Source: Parietichytrium sp. I65-24A
Taxonomy: Eukaryota; Sar; Bigyra; Thraustochytrida; Thraustochytriidae
Assembly: GCA_012862575.1 (NCBI GenBank)
Contig: BLSF01000012.1
Location: 684,001-697,450, forward strand
DNA length: 13,450 nt
Direction of reading: 5' to 3'
Below are positions 7,013 through 13,450 of this stretch, in pieces. Under the pieces are notes generated by a model. The model searched no databases and was not told the origin of the DNA. It worked only from the letters and a program-made list of their open reading frames with translations. Made by a program: the position numbers and the translations under genes. The first letter of the stretch is position 1, and every line of letters begins with the position of its first letter.

Positions 7013-10000
7013 ATGAAGGCCAGTGCTGGCGTGGCTTCGGTGTTGATTGGCGCTCTTGCATCGCACGGATCGGCGCCGGAAATGAGGGCAATCTTGATGG
7101 CTGCTCTGCTCGCGAATGGTTCCGCAGCGGAGATCAGAGCGGGCGCGGACCCTTCCATTGTGGCGTGCGAAGGGTCTTCGCTGACGGTGGTGCAGCCCAA
7201 CTCGTGGTGCGGGACGAACAATGTTCCTACGCAAGCGGTGTCGGCAGCGCAATGCTGCAACGCATTGGACTCGAGCGCAGGGTGCCGGTCCGTGGAGGCA
7301 TCTGCGGCTTACTGCCCTGATACCGGCTGCGATCTCAGCTCGAATGACCAGCTGGAAATCGTTCTGGACCTGCAGAGCGAAGATACGAAAGGCTCGTGCT
7401 GCAGCTCGTGCTTTTGTGTAGGAGACCCGCAGTGCGGGGTGTGGAAGTCAGGGGAGCTCATCAAAGCAGACTGGGTCAGCTGTGACGACCGCGTCCCGAG
7501 CGGCAAGGATCAGTGCAAACACAGCAAGTCGCGATGCCAGAAACTGGAGGACCACAATGGACACTCCTGCGTCTGGCACCCCGAAAACGTCGGCAATATT
7601 GCTGAAAAGGGCTCGCCGTGCCAGCCGGACTCCAACTACGCCCCGGCGAAGATGAGGATGTATGAGATGCAAAGCGACGATGGTGCTGTGTGGCTCGAGC
7701 TTACCTTGGGCGAGCGCGGCGTCATCACCAACGTCGAGTTCCACTCAGAATCCACCACTACGGCCACTTCCCAAACTGTATCACTTCAAGCTGCCGCATG
7801 CTTTGAGAGCAATCCGCGAAAGGTGCAAATCAACAAGTACCCAGATCTTGTAATCACCCCAGATTCAGTCGTCGCCTTGGACGACCAGTCATCTGTGATC
7901 AGCTCGGCGTGGACCGCCAGTGACGACGACTCCTTTGGACTGGTCCAAGCAGTCACCTTGCCCAACATGATGGAGATCGGCTACAAGCTGCAAGATGGCT
8001 TCAGCGGGATCCAGATAGAAGTGAGGTGTACCTCTTCCACGGCCCCCCCAGATCAGTGGGACGCCAGCACTGTGAGCACTTGGGAAGCTGCGATGCCACG
8101 CTTGGACGTGATCTCCGTGCTCCTTCCACCTGAATCTAGCATTGAGTCAAGCTCAACCGTGACTGGGTTCTGCTCCACTGGCAATATTGACATTCTCGCG
8201 GCTGATGACGCACGCCGATTGCGCCGTTTGCGGGAAAGCACTTCGCGGGATCGCGCTCTGTCCGAATCACTGCACGAAATTTGCCTCAACAAATGGATTC
8301 CAGGATATTTAGACGCCTGCATGTCCGTCTCCGAAACTTGCTCATCGCAAAGATACAGCGAAACCGTGGCAGACTGGTGCGATGCATGCGCATACTCCTT
8401 TGTGGATTCCGCAGAAGATTGCTACTCCAAGCTCGCACTCTCAACCTCGGTCTCGGAGGACGATGCTGCCCACAACTGGCGCTTGTACATAGCTGAGATG
8501 AACAAGAGCCGACAGCGCGAACAGCAGACTCTTGACGATATCTCACAGTTTGGCTACGATGCTCTCTTTGCGAGAGGCTTCGCTGGAACGTTGGACTCTT
8601 GCAAGTCGCCTACCGCGGAGTCCATGACCTGCGGGTTCATTGACGACTATGGTCCAAAACCATCGGATTGCGCCTCCGGAGTGTCCGTGGAGTACTTCGA
8701 CACCTGCTCAGGGAACGGGGAATGGAAGGAAGCGTTTTTCATCCCGTCCTCGCTTCCCCCTTGCGAAGGAAAGCTCACCATCTCGGGCACGAGCCTAAAG
8801 TACAGCGAGCTCTTCAAATTCAAGATTCGCTTCAGCCAATGCAACTTGTCACCAGCCTGCCTAGATGAGAATCAGTGTTCTAGTACACCATCTTTCGATG
8901 TGTCCTTCAACTTTGTCCAAAACGGCGTCTCTCCGTCGTGCTCCCTGGTGCAGGAAGACTTGTGCACCCCTTCTCCGACCCCAGATCCGACGACGGCTCC
9001 GACAACGGGGGCTCCAACCCTTGCCCCCAATGACGTGCCCAGGCCTTCTCCCGACGGAGCTACCACTTCTGCTCCGACGCCATATGGCGAAACAGCCGCA
9101 CCAACGCCCGCTCCGACGCCATATGGTGAAACAGCCGCACCAACAATGTCCCCAGTCGACACCATCTCTTCATTTATATGGACCTCGTACGTCTCTTACG
9201 CCTTGGACGAAAACACTACAGGCTATGCCGTCATGGATCAGCAAGGTGTCATCGTGTTTGCTCAGACAGACAACTCGGGTGACTTTACTATGACAGATTC
9301 GGTTGTCTACCACCAGCCATATTACGGAGAGCCCGGTATCCTGTGCGCGGGCGTGGTAAACGCCGGTGAGCGGTCGTTCCCGTACGTTGTCTCTGCAAAG
9401 CTAGGAACAGCCACTGTTGGGGACAATTTGCACGTGTGGGAGCCATTCAGCAAAACCCGCATCGAGAATCTGGACACGAGCTTTGTGCGCGAACTGGAGG
9501 TCGAGTCGATCGTGTGCAGCGGTGAAAATGTATTGGTGGGAGGCTACGAAGCCAACAGTGACGGCTCCAAATCCCCGGTTACGTATGCAATCCAGGTTTC
9601 CTTCTCCAGCTCGGATAACCGTCGTATGCTGGACCAGTCGTCTTCGATCTGCAGTGGCTACAAAACCTCCAAGAACTGCCGCAAGCAAACAGACTGTACG
9701 TGGAACAGCGGCACCTGTGAAGAGATCAATTGTGGTAAATACTACAACGACGAGGATGCTTGCGAGGCTATCCCAACCTGCGTCTTCCGACCCAACGGAT
9801 TGTCAAACTTTTGCCTGAAAAGTTACACTGCTTTTAGTCTGGGAAATTGTGGCAAACTGACCGGAAAGGGCCCGCAGACACTGGGCACCAACTACTTGCT
9901 CACCTTCGGAGCTGGATTAACATCCACAAAAGGATACCGCTACAAGGGATCTAGCGGAGAGCTTGGCGTTTGCTCCTTCACGTGGACATCAAAAGCTGAC

Positions 10001-12391
10001 ATTGTCTTTCCGCAAAGTATCGTGTCCGCAAGAGTCGACGGACTCCTGCGCGTGTCTGGCTCTGCAACAAGCGCCAAAATACTAATCGTAGGAGAAGAGG
10101 GCTCGCAATACACATTTACTGTGTATACCGTGGACGCTGCTAATGCGAAGCTGGGTTCGGAAGTCATCTCTAATTTTCGCGGCAATGTTGACAAGACCGT
10201 CAAGCTCGCAACATACGATTTCTTGACGTGGCTGAGCGAAGGCTACCTCTTGCTCTCCGCCTCAAACAAATGGAGGCGCGGTTCGCCCAATTCGAAGGGG
10301 AGCTACATCAATGCGGTGAGATACAACTTTGTTGTGGGCACATACGGAGCTATTCCCCTCGCTGGTGTTTCGTCCGACCAAACAGCTGCTACTGTGCTCC
10401 TTTCCCGTCAATCTGGTGAGATTATGGCTGAGCTTGGCGGAGGGTTATTAAGCTCTTCTAGAAGACGTTTGCAAGCTATGGTCACCCCAGAGCTTTTGCG
10501 AGGCAGAATTGTTCGTGTCCGTCTCAACTCTGACAGCGACAGCGACGGGGAATCGCCCACCGTGCTCCCTCTGCCTTGGTACTCGAGCACATGCCAATAC
10601 GACGCACTCCCAGCTCAGCCGTTTTGCGACTCTGAGCTTGGCTCCATGAACTTTTCTGGGGTCAGCCAACAATGTGAAAGCTCTTGCGCAGCCCAGACTG
10701 AAACCCAGTCCGCAGAAAGCGAAGCGCATGCGTTCATTCGCTACCCATTCGCCTTCGGTGTGGCCGAGGAGGATTTGGTCGATTCCAACGCAATTCTTGA
10801 ACTCCAATTCAACACTTACGAGTCAGAAGCCTGCTGTAGGTATTGCAGCTGCTGGGGGGATCCAGAGTGCATGGCATACGGTAAGAAGGTCACTGAGAAG
10901 CTCAAGTGGGTGGTGTGCGATGCTCGAGCGACAACCGACGGTGAAAATTGCTTCATGAGTGAAGAAACTTGCTCTAGTACCGTGGATCACAAGGGCCAGT
11001 CCTGCGTCTGGAGCTCAGAGTTGGCAACGAAGAAGTTGAAGGACGTAGCCTACTGGGGTTCTCCGTGCCAAAGTGACTGGAGTACTTCTGGCTATGCAGG
11101 AATGACCATGCTCAACTCCACTCTCAACGGCAAGAATGTTGCTGTCGGCTTGCAAATGGCGGAACGCGGAGTTATCCAGCGACTCATGCTGCGTTACGAA
11201 GACTCTGAGCTCGAATCAACTTTTGCCATGGACTTTGACGCCAACTTGTGCTTCGCAGAAACAGGAACGCAGCAAGCGCTTCCTGTCGGCTGGAACACGT
11301 CGACGACGTTTCCGAGTGGGATCTTCGAACCAACCTCCATGGTAGAGTCTACAGATGACGTTGACGTATTCTCTATTGGCCCATTCCAGCTTTCCTCCGT
11401 GAAGAGCGCCGAGACGACTCTCGCTAGAACCTACTCGCTCGAGTACACGCAGAACAATCAAAAGCTTGTCAATCTTGAAGTCGTGTGCTCGCGAACGAGC
11501 GTCAAGGAGGGGAAGAAGACTCTGTACGGAGGAGAAAAGCTCTTGGTCAGTATTGTCGACACCAACATGAACCCAACTGATCAGGACGAGGAGAGCGGCT
11601 TTTGTGTGTCCAACAGCTTTGATGGGCACAATCCTGTTGCATTTCACTCATGGACGGAAGACAACGCACTGCTTGCAATGCCAGACTTACCACAGCTCGA
11701 GACCGTTGAGATCGCTGCTGCATGCCAAGATCAAGTGCCTAAGCCTCTGCACATATGTAAGGGCATCACAGGGCGCTCATGTGTTGCCGAGAACCTCTAT
11801 GCGCGTGCAGAGGCCTGGTGCGCCGTACAACACGATGCTTCGTCGTGTGCAGATGATGTCCTTTCATCCAGCGATTCAGTGAATTCTGAAAAGTGGGTCC
11901 ATCACTACTGCCAATCCATCACCAGCTGCCTCGACTCGTACTTTGACTCCAGTGTCACTGTTTGTATTGGTGAGATTTTGAACAGCTATGAGCCGCTGGA
12001 GGTCTTTGAGAAATACTCGGTCTGCAAATCTCTCCCACAGAGCATGTGCGCGTCCTCGGTGTCGGACTATAGTTCAACCGTGGATGATTGCACCCATGGC
12101 GTTCACGTACAAACCTCTCCGGACGGCAACAGCTGGGAAACCCAGTTTTTCGTGCCAGATGCCGTTCAACCATGTGAAAGCTCTCTCCGTATTTCTGCCA
12201 ACGAGATGGCGCCCTTGTTCAACCAGTATATCCGATTTTTGAGAAAGGATGTTGACATCAAGACCTGCATGGTCACACATCCTGAGGTAGCTTGCGCGGC
12301 TCGACCTCGCTTTGACGTGTCGTACGCCTTCCAAGCCGACGCATGCCTCGTGGCAGACTCTGGCTCCACTCAGTTCGAATACGACCTATAA
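7013..12391 (+). CDS. Very large secreted Cys-rich modular protein, paralogue 2 (P2)
   Basis: An uninterrupted 1792-codon frame ending in TAA; the ATG has G at -3. The amino end is a signal peptide whose region is duplicated (residues 10-26 and 27-43), with a second in-frame Met at 24. Order of parts: Cys head 52-130; GDP module 1 (CFCVGDPQC at 133-141, GSPC at 200-203, LGERGV at 232-237); beta-rich stretch to GFC at 385-387; basic RRLRRLR at 401-407; helical Cys module about 421-530; terminal module 540-650; Thr/Pro linker 651-714; beta-rich, perhaps propeller-like region 718-870; RR at 870-871; two PSI-like knots 880-934; second beta-rich region 938-1148; RRR at 1150-1152; complete unit 2 at 1194-1778; 14-residue acidic tail. 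Sequons include N497, N611, N734, N1213, N1368 and N1428. There is no membrane anchor, so it is probably extracellular. It is the tandem paralogue of the gene at 800-4669 in the same orientation, and carries 400 more residues in unit 1. Function unknown. Confidence 0.93.
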   Translation: MKASAGVASVLIGALASHGSAPEMRAILMAALLANGSAAEIRAGADPSIVACEGSSLTVVQPNSWCGTNNVPTQAVSAAQCCNALDSSAGCRSVEASAAYCPDTGCDLSSNDQLEIVLDLQSEDTKGSCCSSCFCVGDPQCGVWKSGELIKADWVSCDDRVPSGKDQCKHSKSRCQKLEDHNGHSCVWHPENVGNIAEKGSPCQPDSNYAPAKMRMYEMQSDDGAVWLELTLGERGVITNVEFHSESTTTATSQTVSLQAAACFESNPRKVQINKYPDLVITPDSVVALDDQSSVISSAWTASDDDSFGLVQAVTLPNMMEIGYKLQDGFSGIQIEVRCTSSTAPPDQWDASTVSTWEAAMPRLDVISVLLPPESSIESSSTVTGFCSTGNIDILAADDARRLRRLRESTSRDRALSESLHEICLNKWIPGYLDACMSVSETCSSQRYSETVADWCDACAYSFVDSAEDCYSKLALSTSVSEDDAAHNWRLYIAEMNKSRQREQQTLDDISQFGYDALFARGFAGTLDSCKSPTAESMTCGFIDDYGPKPSDCASGVSVEYFDTCSGNGEWKEAFFIPSSLPPCEGKLTISGTSLKYSELFKFKIRFSQCNLSPACLDENQCSSTPSFDVSFNFVQNGVSPSCSLVQEDLCTPSPTPDPTTAPTTGAPTLAPNDVPRPSPDGATTSAPTPYGETAAPTPAPTPYGETAAPTMSPVDTISSFIWTSYVSYALDENTTGYAVMDQQGVIVFAQTDNSGDFTMTDSVVYHQPYYGEPGILCAGVVNAGERSFPYVVSAKLGTATVGDNLHVWEPFSKTRIENLDTSFVRELEVESIVCSGENVLVGGYEANSDGSKSPVTYAIQVSFSSSDNRRMLDQSSSICSGYKTSKNCRKQTDCTWNSGTCEEINCGKYYNDEDACEAIPTCVFRPNGLSNFCLKSYTAFSLGNCGKLTGKGPQTLGTNYLLTFGAGLTSTKGYRYKGSSGELGVCSFTWTSKADIVFPQSIVSARVDGLLRVSGSATSAKILIVGEEGSQYTFTVYTVDAANAKLGSEVISNFRGNVDKTVKLATYDFLTWLSEGYLLLSASNKWRRGSPNSKGSYINAVRYNFVVGTYGAIPLAGVSSDQTAATVLLSRQSGEIMAELGGGLLSSSRRRLQAMVTPELLRGRIVRVRLNSDSDSDGESPTVLPLPWYSSTCQYDALPAQPFCDSELGSMNFSGVSQQCESSCAAQTETQSAESEAHAFIRYPFAFGVAEEDLVDSNAILELQFNTYESEACCRYCSCWGDPECMAYGKKVTEKLKWVVCDARATTDGENCFMSEETCSSTVDHKGQSCVWSSELATKKLKDVAYWGSPCQSDWSTSGYAGMTMLNSTLNGKNVAVGLQMAERGVIQRLMLRYEDSELESTFAMDFDANLCFAETGTQQALPVGWNTSTTFPSGIFEPTSMVESTDDVDVFSIGPFQLSSVKSAETTLARTYSLEYTQNNQKLVNLEVVCSRTSVKEGKKTLYGGEKLLVSIVDTNMNPTDQDEESGFCVSNSFDGHNPVAFHSWTEDNALLAMPDLPQLETVEIAAACQDQVPKPLHICKGITGRSCVAENLYARAEAWCAVQHDASSCADDVLSSSDSVNSEKWVHHYCQSITSCLDSYFDSSVTVCIGEILNSYEPLEVFEKYSVCKSLPQSMCASSVSDYSSTVDDCTHGVHVQTSPDGNSWETQFFVPDAVQPCESSLRISANEMAPLFNQYIRFLRKDVDIKTCMVTHPEVACAARPRFDVSYAFQADACLVADSGSTQFEYDL
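7040..7141 (+). repeat. Tandem 17-codon duplication within the signal-peptide region of P2
   Basis: Residues 10-26 (VLIGALASHGSAPEMRA) and 27-43 (ILMAALLANGSAAEIRA) align without gaps. By hand count, 9 of 17 residues and 31 of 51 bases match, and in the second half the base differences fall mostly at third codon positions. Each copy has a hydrophobic core and a small-residue GSA cleavage-like site. M24, at 7082, starts a shorter alternative signal peptide (MRAILMAALLANGSA) that resembles the start of P1 (MRARQIITALAVAGS). Either ATG could be the true start. Confidence 0.7.
7166..8965 (+). repeat. P2 unit 1, complete (residues 52-651)
   Basis: The unit order (Cys head, GDP module, beta-rich stretch, GFC, helical Cys module, terminal module) is the same as in unit 2 of both proteins. 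The distance from GDP to GFC is 248 residues here, 247 in P2 unit 2 and 236 in P1 unit 2. Sequence similarity to unit 2 is modest by eye, and much weaker than the similarity of equivalent parts of P1 and P2. The duplication is therefore older than the gene pair. Unit 1 alone has an extra basic, charged segment (about 398-420) before its helical module. Confidence 0.75.
7403..8602 (+). other. 400-codon block present in P2, absent from P1
   Basis: Aligning the two proteins, C130 of P2 matches C108 of P1, and both C130 and C530 of P2 can be placed at that position. The extra block is therefore 1200 bases, exactly 400 codons. It comprises GDP module 1 (except its first two cysteines), the following beta-rich stretch and the helical Cys module. 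Short similarity exists between the block edges (TGCAGCTCG near 7400 and TGCAAGTCG near 8600). A deletion between such edges could give the P1 arrangement. Direction of change is inferred, not observed. Confidence 0.7.
8963..9154 (+). other. Thr/Pro-rich linker in P2 (residues 651-714)
   Basis: A low-complexity stretch of TPSPTPDPTTAPTT and APTP-type sequence separates unit 1 from the central block. Such linkers are usually extended, O-glycosylated spacers in secreted proteins and are frequent in stramenopile extracellular proteins. P1 has instead a short acidic segment with two cysteines (about 218-240) at the same place, so the linker was gained, or expanded, in P2 only. Confidence 0.75.
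9071..9148 (+). repeat. 39-bp minisatellite, two copies, in the linker
   Basis: Two 39-base copies (9071-9109 and 9110-9148) encode APTPYGETAAPTP and APTPYGETAAPTM. In the first 36 bases they differ at two synonymous third positions only (GGC/GGT and ACG/ACA). The last codon differs (CCC/ATG). The near-identity points to a recent duplication and makes length variation between strains likely. Confidence 0.9.
9650..9814 (+). other. Two PSI-like cysteine knots in P2 (residues 880-934)
   Basis: These are the counterpart of residues 398-450 of P1. The first knot runs C880, C889, CTW at 895-897, C902. The second runs C907, C917, CVF at 923-925, C934. In the second knot the usual aromatic Trp is Phe. 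They lie 9 residues after the dibasic NRRML site. PSI-like assignment rests on cysteine spacing and the C-x-W core only. Confidence 0.55.
10592..12346 (+). repeat. P2 unit 2, complete (residues 1194-1778)
   Basis: The head contains CESSC at 1221-1225. The GDP module reads CCRYCSC then WGDPEC (1274-1286), with WVVCDAR at 1299-1305, a C-x-W knot near 1320-1333, WGSPC at 1348-1352 and QMAERGV at 1381-1387. GFC is at 1529-1531. The helical Cys module spans about 1571-1671. The terminal module has FFVPD at 1712-1716 and ends in a YAFQADAC strand. It is collinear with P1 unit 2 with only small gaps. Confidence 0.8.
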
Positions 12392-12690
12392 AATCAGCAC
12401 GTTTTTACACTTGACCTGGTATCGACACTTGATTTTTTAGATGCGCATTTCTTTGGTTCCTGACTCGTTTGCCTTCGAACATAAGTGAAGCCTCGAAGTG
12501 CAGCGTAAACGAACCCTATCTGAAGGTGGGGTGAACATCAGATGCGCAGAAAAGAGTCTTCCATTCATTCTTCTCCAATCTTCTCCAGCAAAATGGTCTA
12601 TGCAGTTGCAAGCGATACAACGCAATGCAATGCCATGGGTTTTGCGCCAGTATGATCATACACAAAGTTTCTTTTCTCTCTATTTCACAT
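12392..12690. other. 3' flank of P2: nothing recognisable
   Basis: Presumed 3' UTR and flank. The stop codon is followed directly by AAATCAGC and then T-rich sequence (GTTTTTACAC, GATTTTTTAG). No clear polyadenylation signal was found. The few short open frames here (for example 12437-12625 on the minus strand) have no supporting feature. Confidence 0.5.
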
Positions 12691-12693
12691 TCA

Positions 12694-12720
12694 TCTGAAT
12701 TCTGAATTCTGAATTCTGAT
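12694..12720. repeat. (TCTGAAT)3 heptamer repeat
   Basis: Three perfect TCTGAAT copies occupy 12694-12714, followed by a truncated copy TCTGAT. This is another period-seven repeat, in the flank after the second gene. Confidence 0.85.
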
Positions 12721-13050
12721 CATTCGGAGGTCGCGCAGACCACGACCGCTTCCTCCTCTTTTTACACCCACATTTAGTTCACTCAATCAGCAAAACACTA
12801 CAAAAAAATCGAAACGAAAATTCTTTGCTCGCAACAAGCAATGAGTCTTGAAATTCTGTACTCCCTGGACAATCTCAGCATAGCGAATTACCTATTCTAC
12901 CGATAAGGACCTTGGTTGGTTGGGAGCGCAATTTGCGAAACTCAAATACTTGCTTACCGCATCTCAGTAATGCTCGAGCTAGCACCTCTATCAACCGTAA
13001 CACCAAGCGATACCAAGCGCTACTTTTTCCTTGTGCACTGGCAGTACTGG
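12721..13050. other. Intergenic stretch without a gene
   Basis: About 330 bases of mixed AT-rich sequence. The open frames on both strands are short (63-72 codons) and show no signal peptide, domain or conserved motif. No RNA gene was recognised. Confidence 0.5.
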
Positions 13051-13090
13051 CAGCATTCATCAGCATTCATCAGCATTCATCAGCATTCAT
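13051..13090. repeat. Four perfect copies of the decamer CAGCATTCAT
   Basis: CAGCATTCAT is repeated four times without a mismatch at 13051-13090. The bases just before it (GGCAGTACTGG) are not part of the unit. Perfect identity of all copies suggests a recent expansion. Confidence 0.9.
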
Positions 13091-13134
13091 AGTAAACGCA
13101 TCAGTAAAACTTACCGACGAATTTAGTTAGATGG

Positions 13135-13161
13135 GTTGACATTGTTGACATTGTTGACACC
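13135..13161. repeat. Three copies of the nonamer GTTGACATT
   Basis: GTTGACATT occurs at 13135-13143 and 13144-13152, and as GTTGACACC at 13153-13161. The period of nine matches the nonamer pair at 6755-6808, but the sequence is unrelated. Confidence 0.85.
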
Positions 13162-13356
13162 AGCGAAATTAGTAGAGCTTCGCCAACTTCGCCATGCCTG
13201 ACTTAGTCGTTACTATTATCATCGGCCCGGTTGCACTACGAGTGATTGAGAGTGATAGAGTGATTTGGTGATTGAGTGGTTGCACAAGTTGCCGAGTTGG
13301 AAAAGAGAGACAGAGCGCGAGCGCAGAGAGAGTTTGAAGAGGGAAAGCTTTGCAAG

Positions 13357-13412
13357 TGTCAATTGTCAATTGTCGATTGTCAATTGTCGAGTGTCAATTG
13401 TCGATTGTCAAG
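13357..13412. repeat. Eight-copy heptamer array TGTCRAK
   Basis: Eight units of seven bases run in register: TGTCAAT twice, then TGTCGAT, TGTCAAT, TGTCGAG, TGTCAAT, TGTCGAT and TGTCAAG. Only the fifth and seventh positions vary. It ends 33 bases before an ATG in strong context at 13446, and follows a purine-rich stretch at 13296-13345. It may therefore lie in the 5' leader of a next gene. Confidence 0.9.
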
Positions 13413-13445
13413 TTTCGAGTGGGAAGGCAGGTTGCCAAAGCAACC

Positions 13446-13450
13446 ATGGC
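13446..13450 (+). CDS. Possible start of a third gene, cut by the window end
   Basis: The sequence CAACCATGG at 13441-13449 has A at -3 and G at +4, a strong eukaryotic start context, better than those of the two genes in this window. Upstream lie a purine-rich tract (about 13296-13345) and a heptamer array, the same kinds of sequence that precede the second gene. Only the Met codon and two bases of the next codon are visible, so this is a prediction from context only. Confidence 0.3.

Noticed and set aside
8213-8233. RRLRRLR as an oomycete-type RxLR effector motif
   Set aside because: RxLR effectors carry the motif soon after the signal peptide in small proteins. Here it is at residue 401 of a 1792-residue Cys-rich protein, so a basic processing site is the simpler reading.
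13051-13090. Decamer array considered as a CRISPR array
   Set aside because: Units are directly adjacent with no spacers, only ten bases long, and the window is eukaryotic in character.
13357-13412. Heptamer array considered as telomere-type repeat
   Set aside because: TGTCRAK does not resemble TTTAGGG-like telomere units, has no G-run, is only 56 bases long and lies inside gene-bearing DNA.

Overview
The window looks like nuclear DNA of an intron-poor unicellular eukaryote. It holds two very long uninterrupted reading frames (1289 and 1792 codons), each with a eukaryotic-type signal peptide, many paired cysteines and N-glycosylation sequons. The genes are separated by long non-coding stretches full of short tandem repeats. 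The start codons have a purine at -3 and no Shine-Dalgarno-like site, and there are no operon-like overlaps. A labyrinthulomycete/thraustochytrid-like stramenopile would fit (intron-poor, Thr/Pro linkers, secreted Cys-rich proteins). An intron-poor red microalga is also possible. The assignment is inference and weak.

Layout: 1-799 is non-coding, with seven-base repeats followed by a purine-rich tract. 800-4669 (+) encodes secreted paralogue 1 (P1). 4670-7012 is non-coding; its second half is dense in simple repeats, including a long heptamer-phased array. 7013-12391 (+) encodes secreted paralogue 2 (P2). 12392-13445 is non-coding with four further clean tandem repeats. At 13446 an ATG in strong context may open a third gene that runs off the window.

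The two proteins are tandem paralogues with one modular plan. After the signal peptide comes an extracellular 'unit 1', then a linker, then a central block, then 'unit 2', with no transmembrane or GPI-like tail. The central block is a beta-rich, possibly propeller-like region, two small PSI-like cysteine knots, and a second beta-rich region. A complete unit is a Cys-rich head, a C-x-C-x-GDP-x-C module (distantly von Willebrand D-like), a beta-rich stretch ending in GFC, a helical Cys module, and a terminal module with the pattern G-V-x-V...W...FFVPD...PPC. P2 carries two complete units. P1 has a complete unit 2, but its unit 1 lacks a block that is exactly 400 codons in P2; the junction falls on a conserved CysCys pair. 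By eye, P1 and P2 resemble each other much more at equivalent positions than unit 1 resembles unit 2 within P2. The internal duplication therefore predates the gene duplication, and P1 most likely lost the block.

Both proteins keep di- or tribasic R-R-hydrophobic-Leu sites at the two edges of the PSI/beta part of the central block, suggesting proprotein processing into pieces. P2 also has a tandemly duplicated signal-peptide region with a second in-frame Met, and a 39-bp minisatellite in a Thr/Pro linker. No function can be assigned from sequence. A cell-surface, matrix or adhesion role is a reasonable guess only. No RNA genes, transposons or CRISPR arrays were found.
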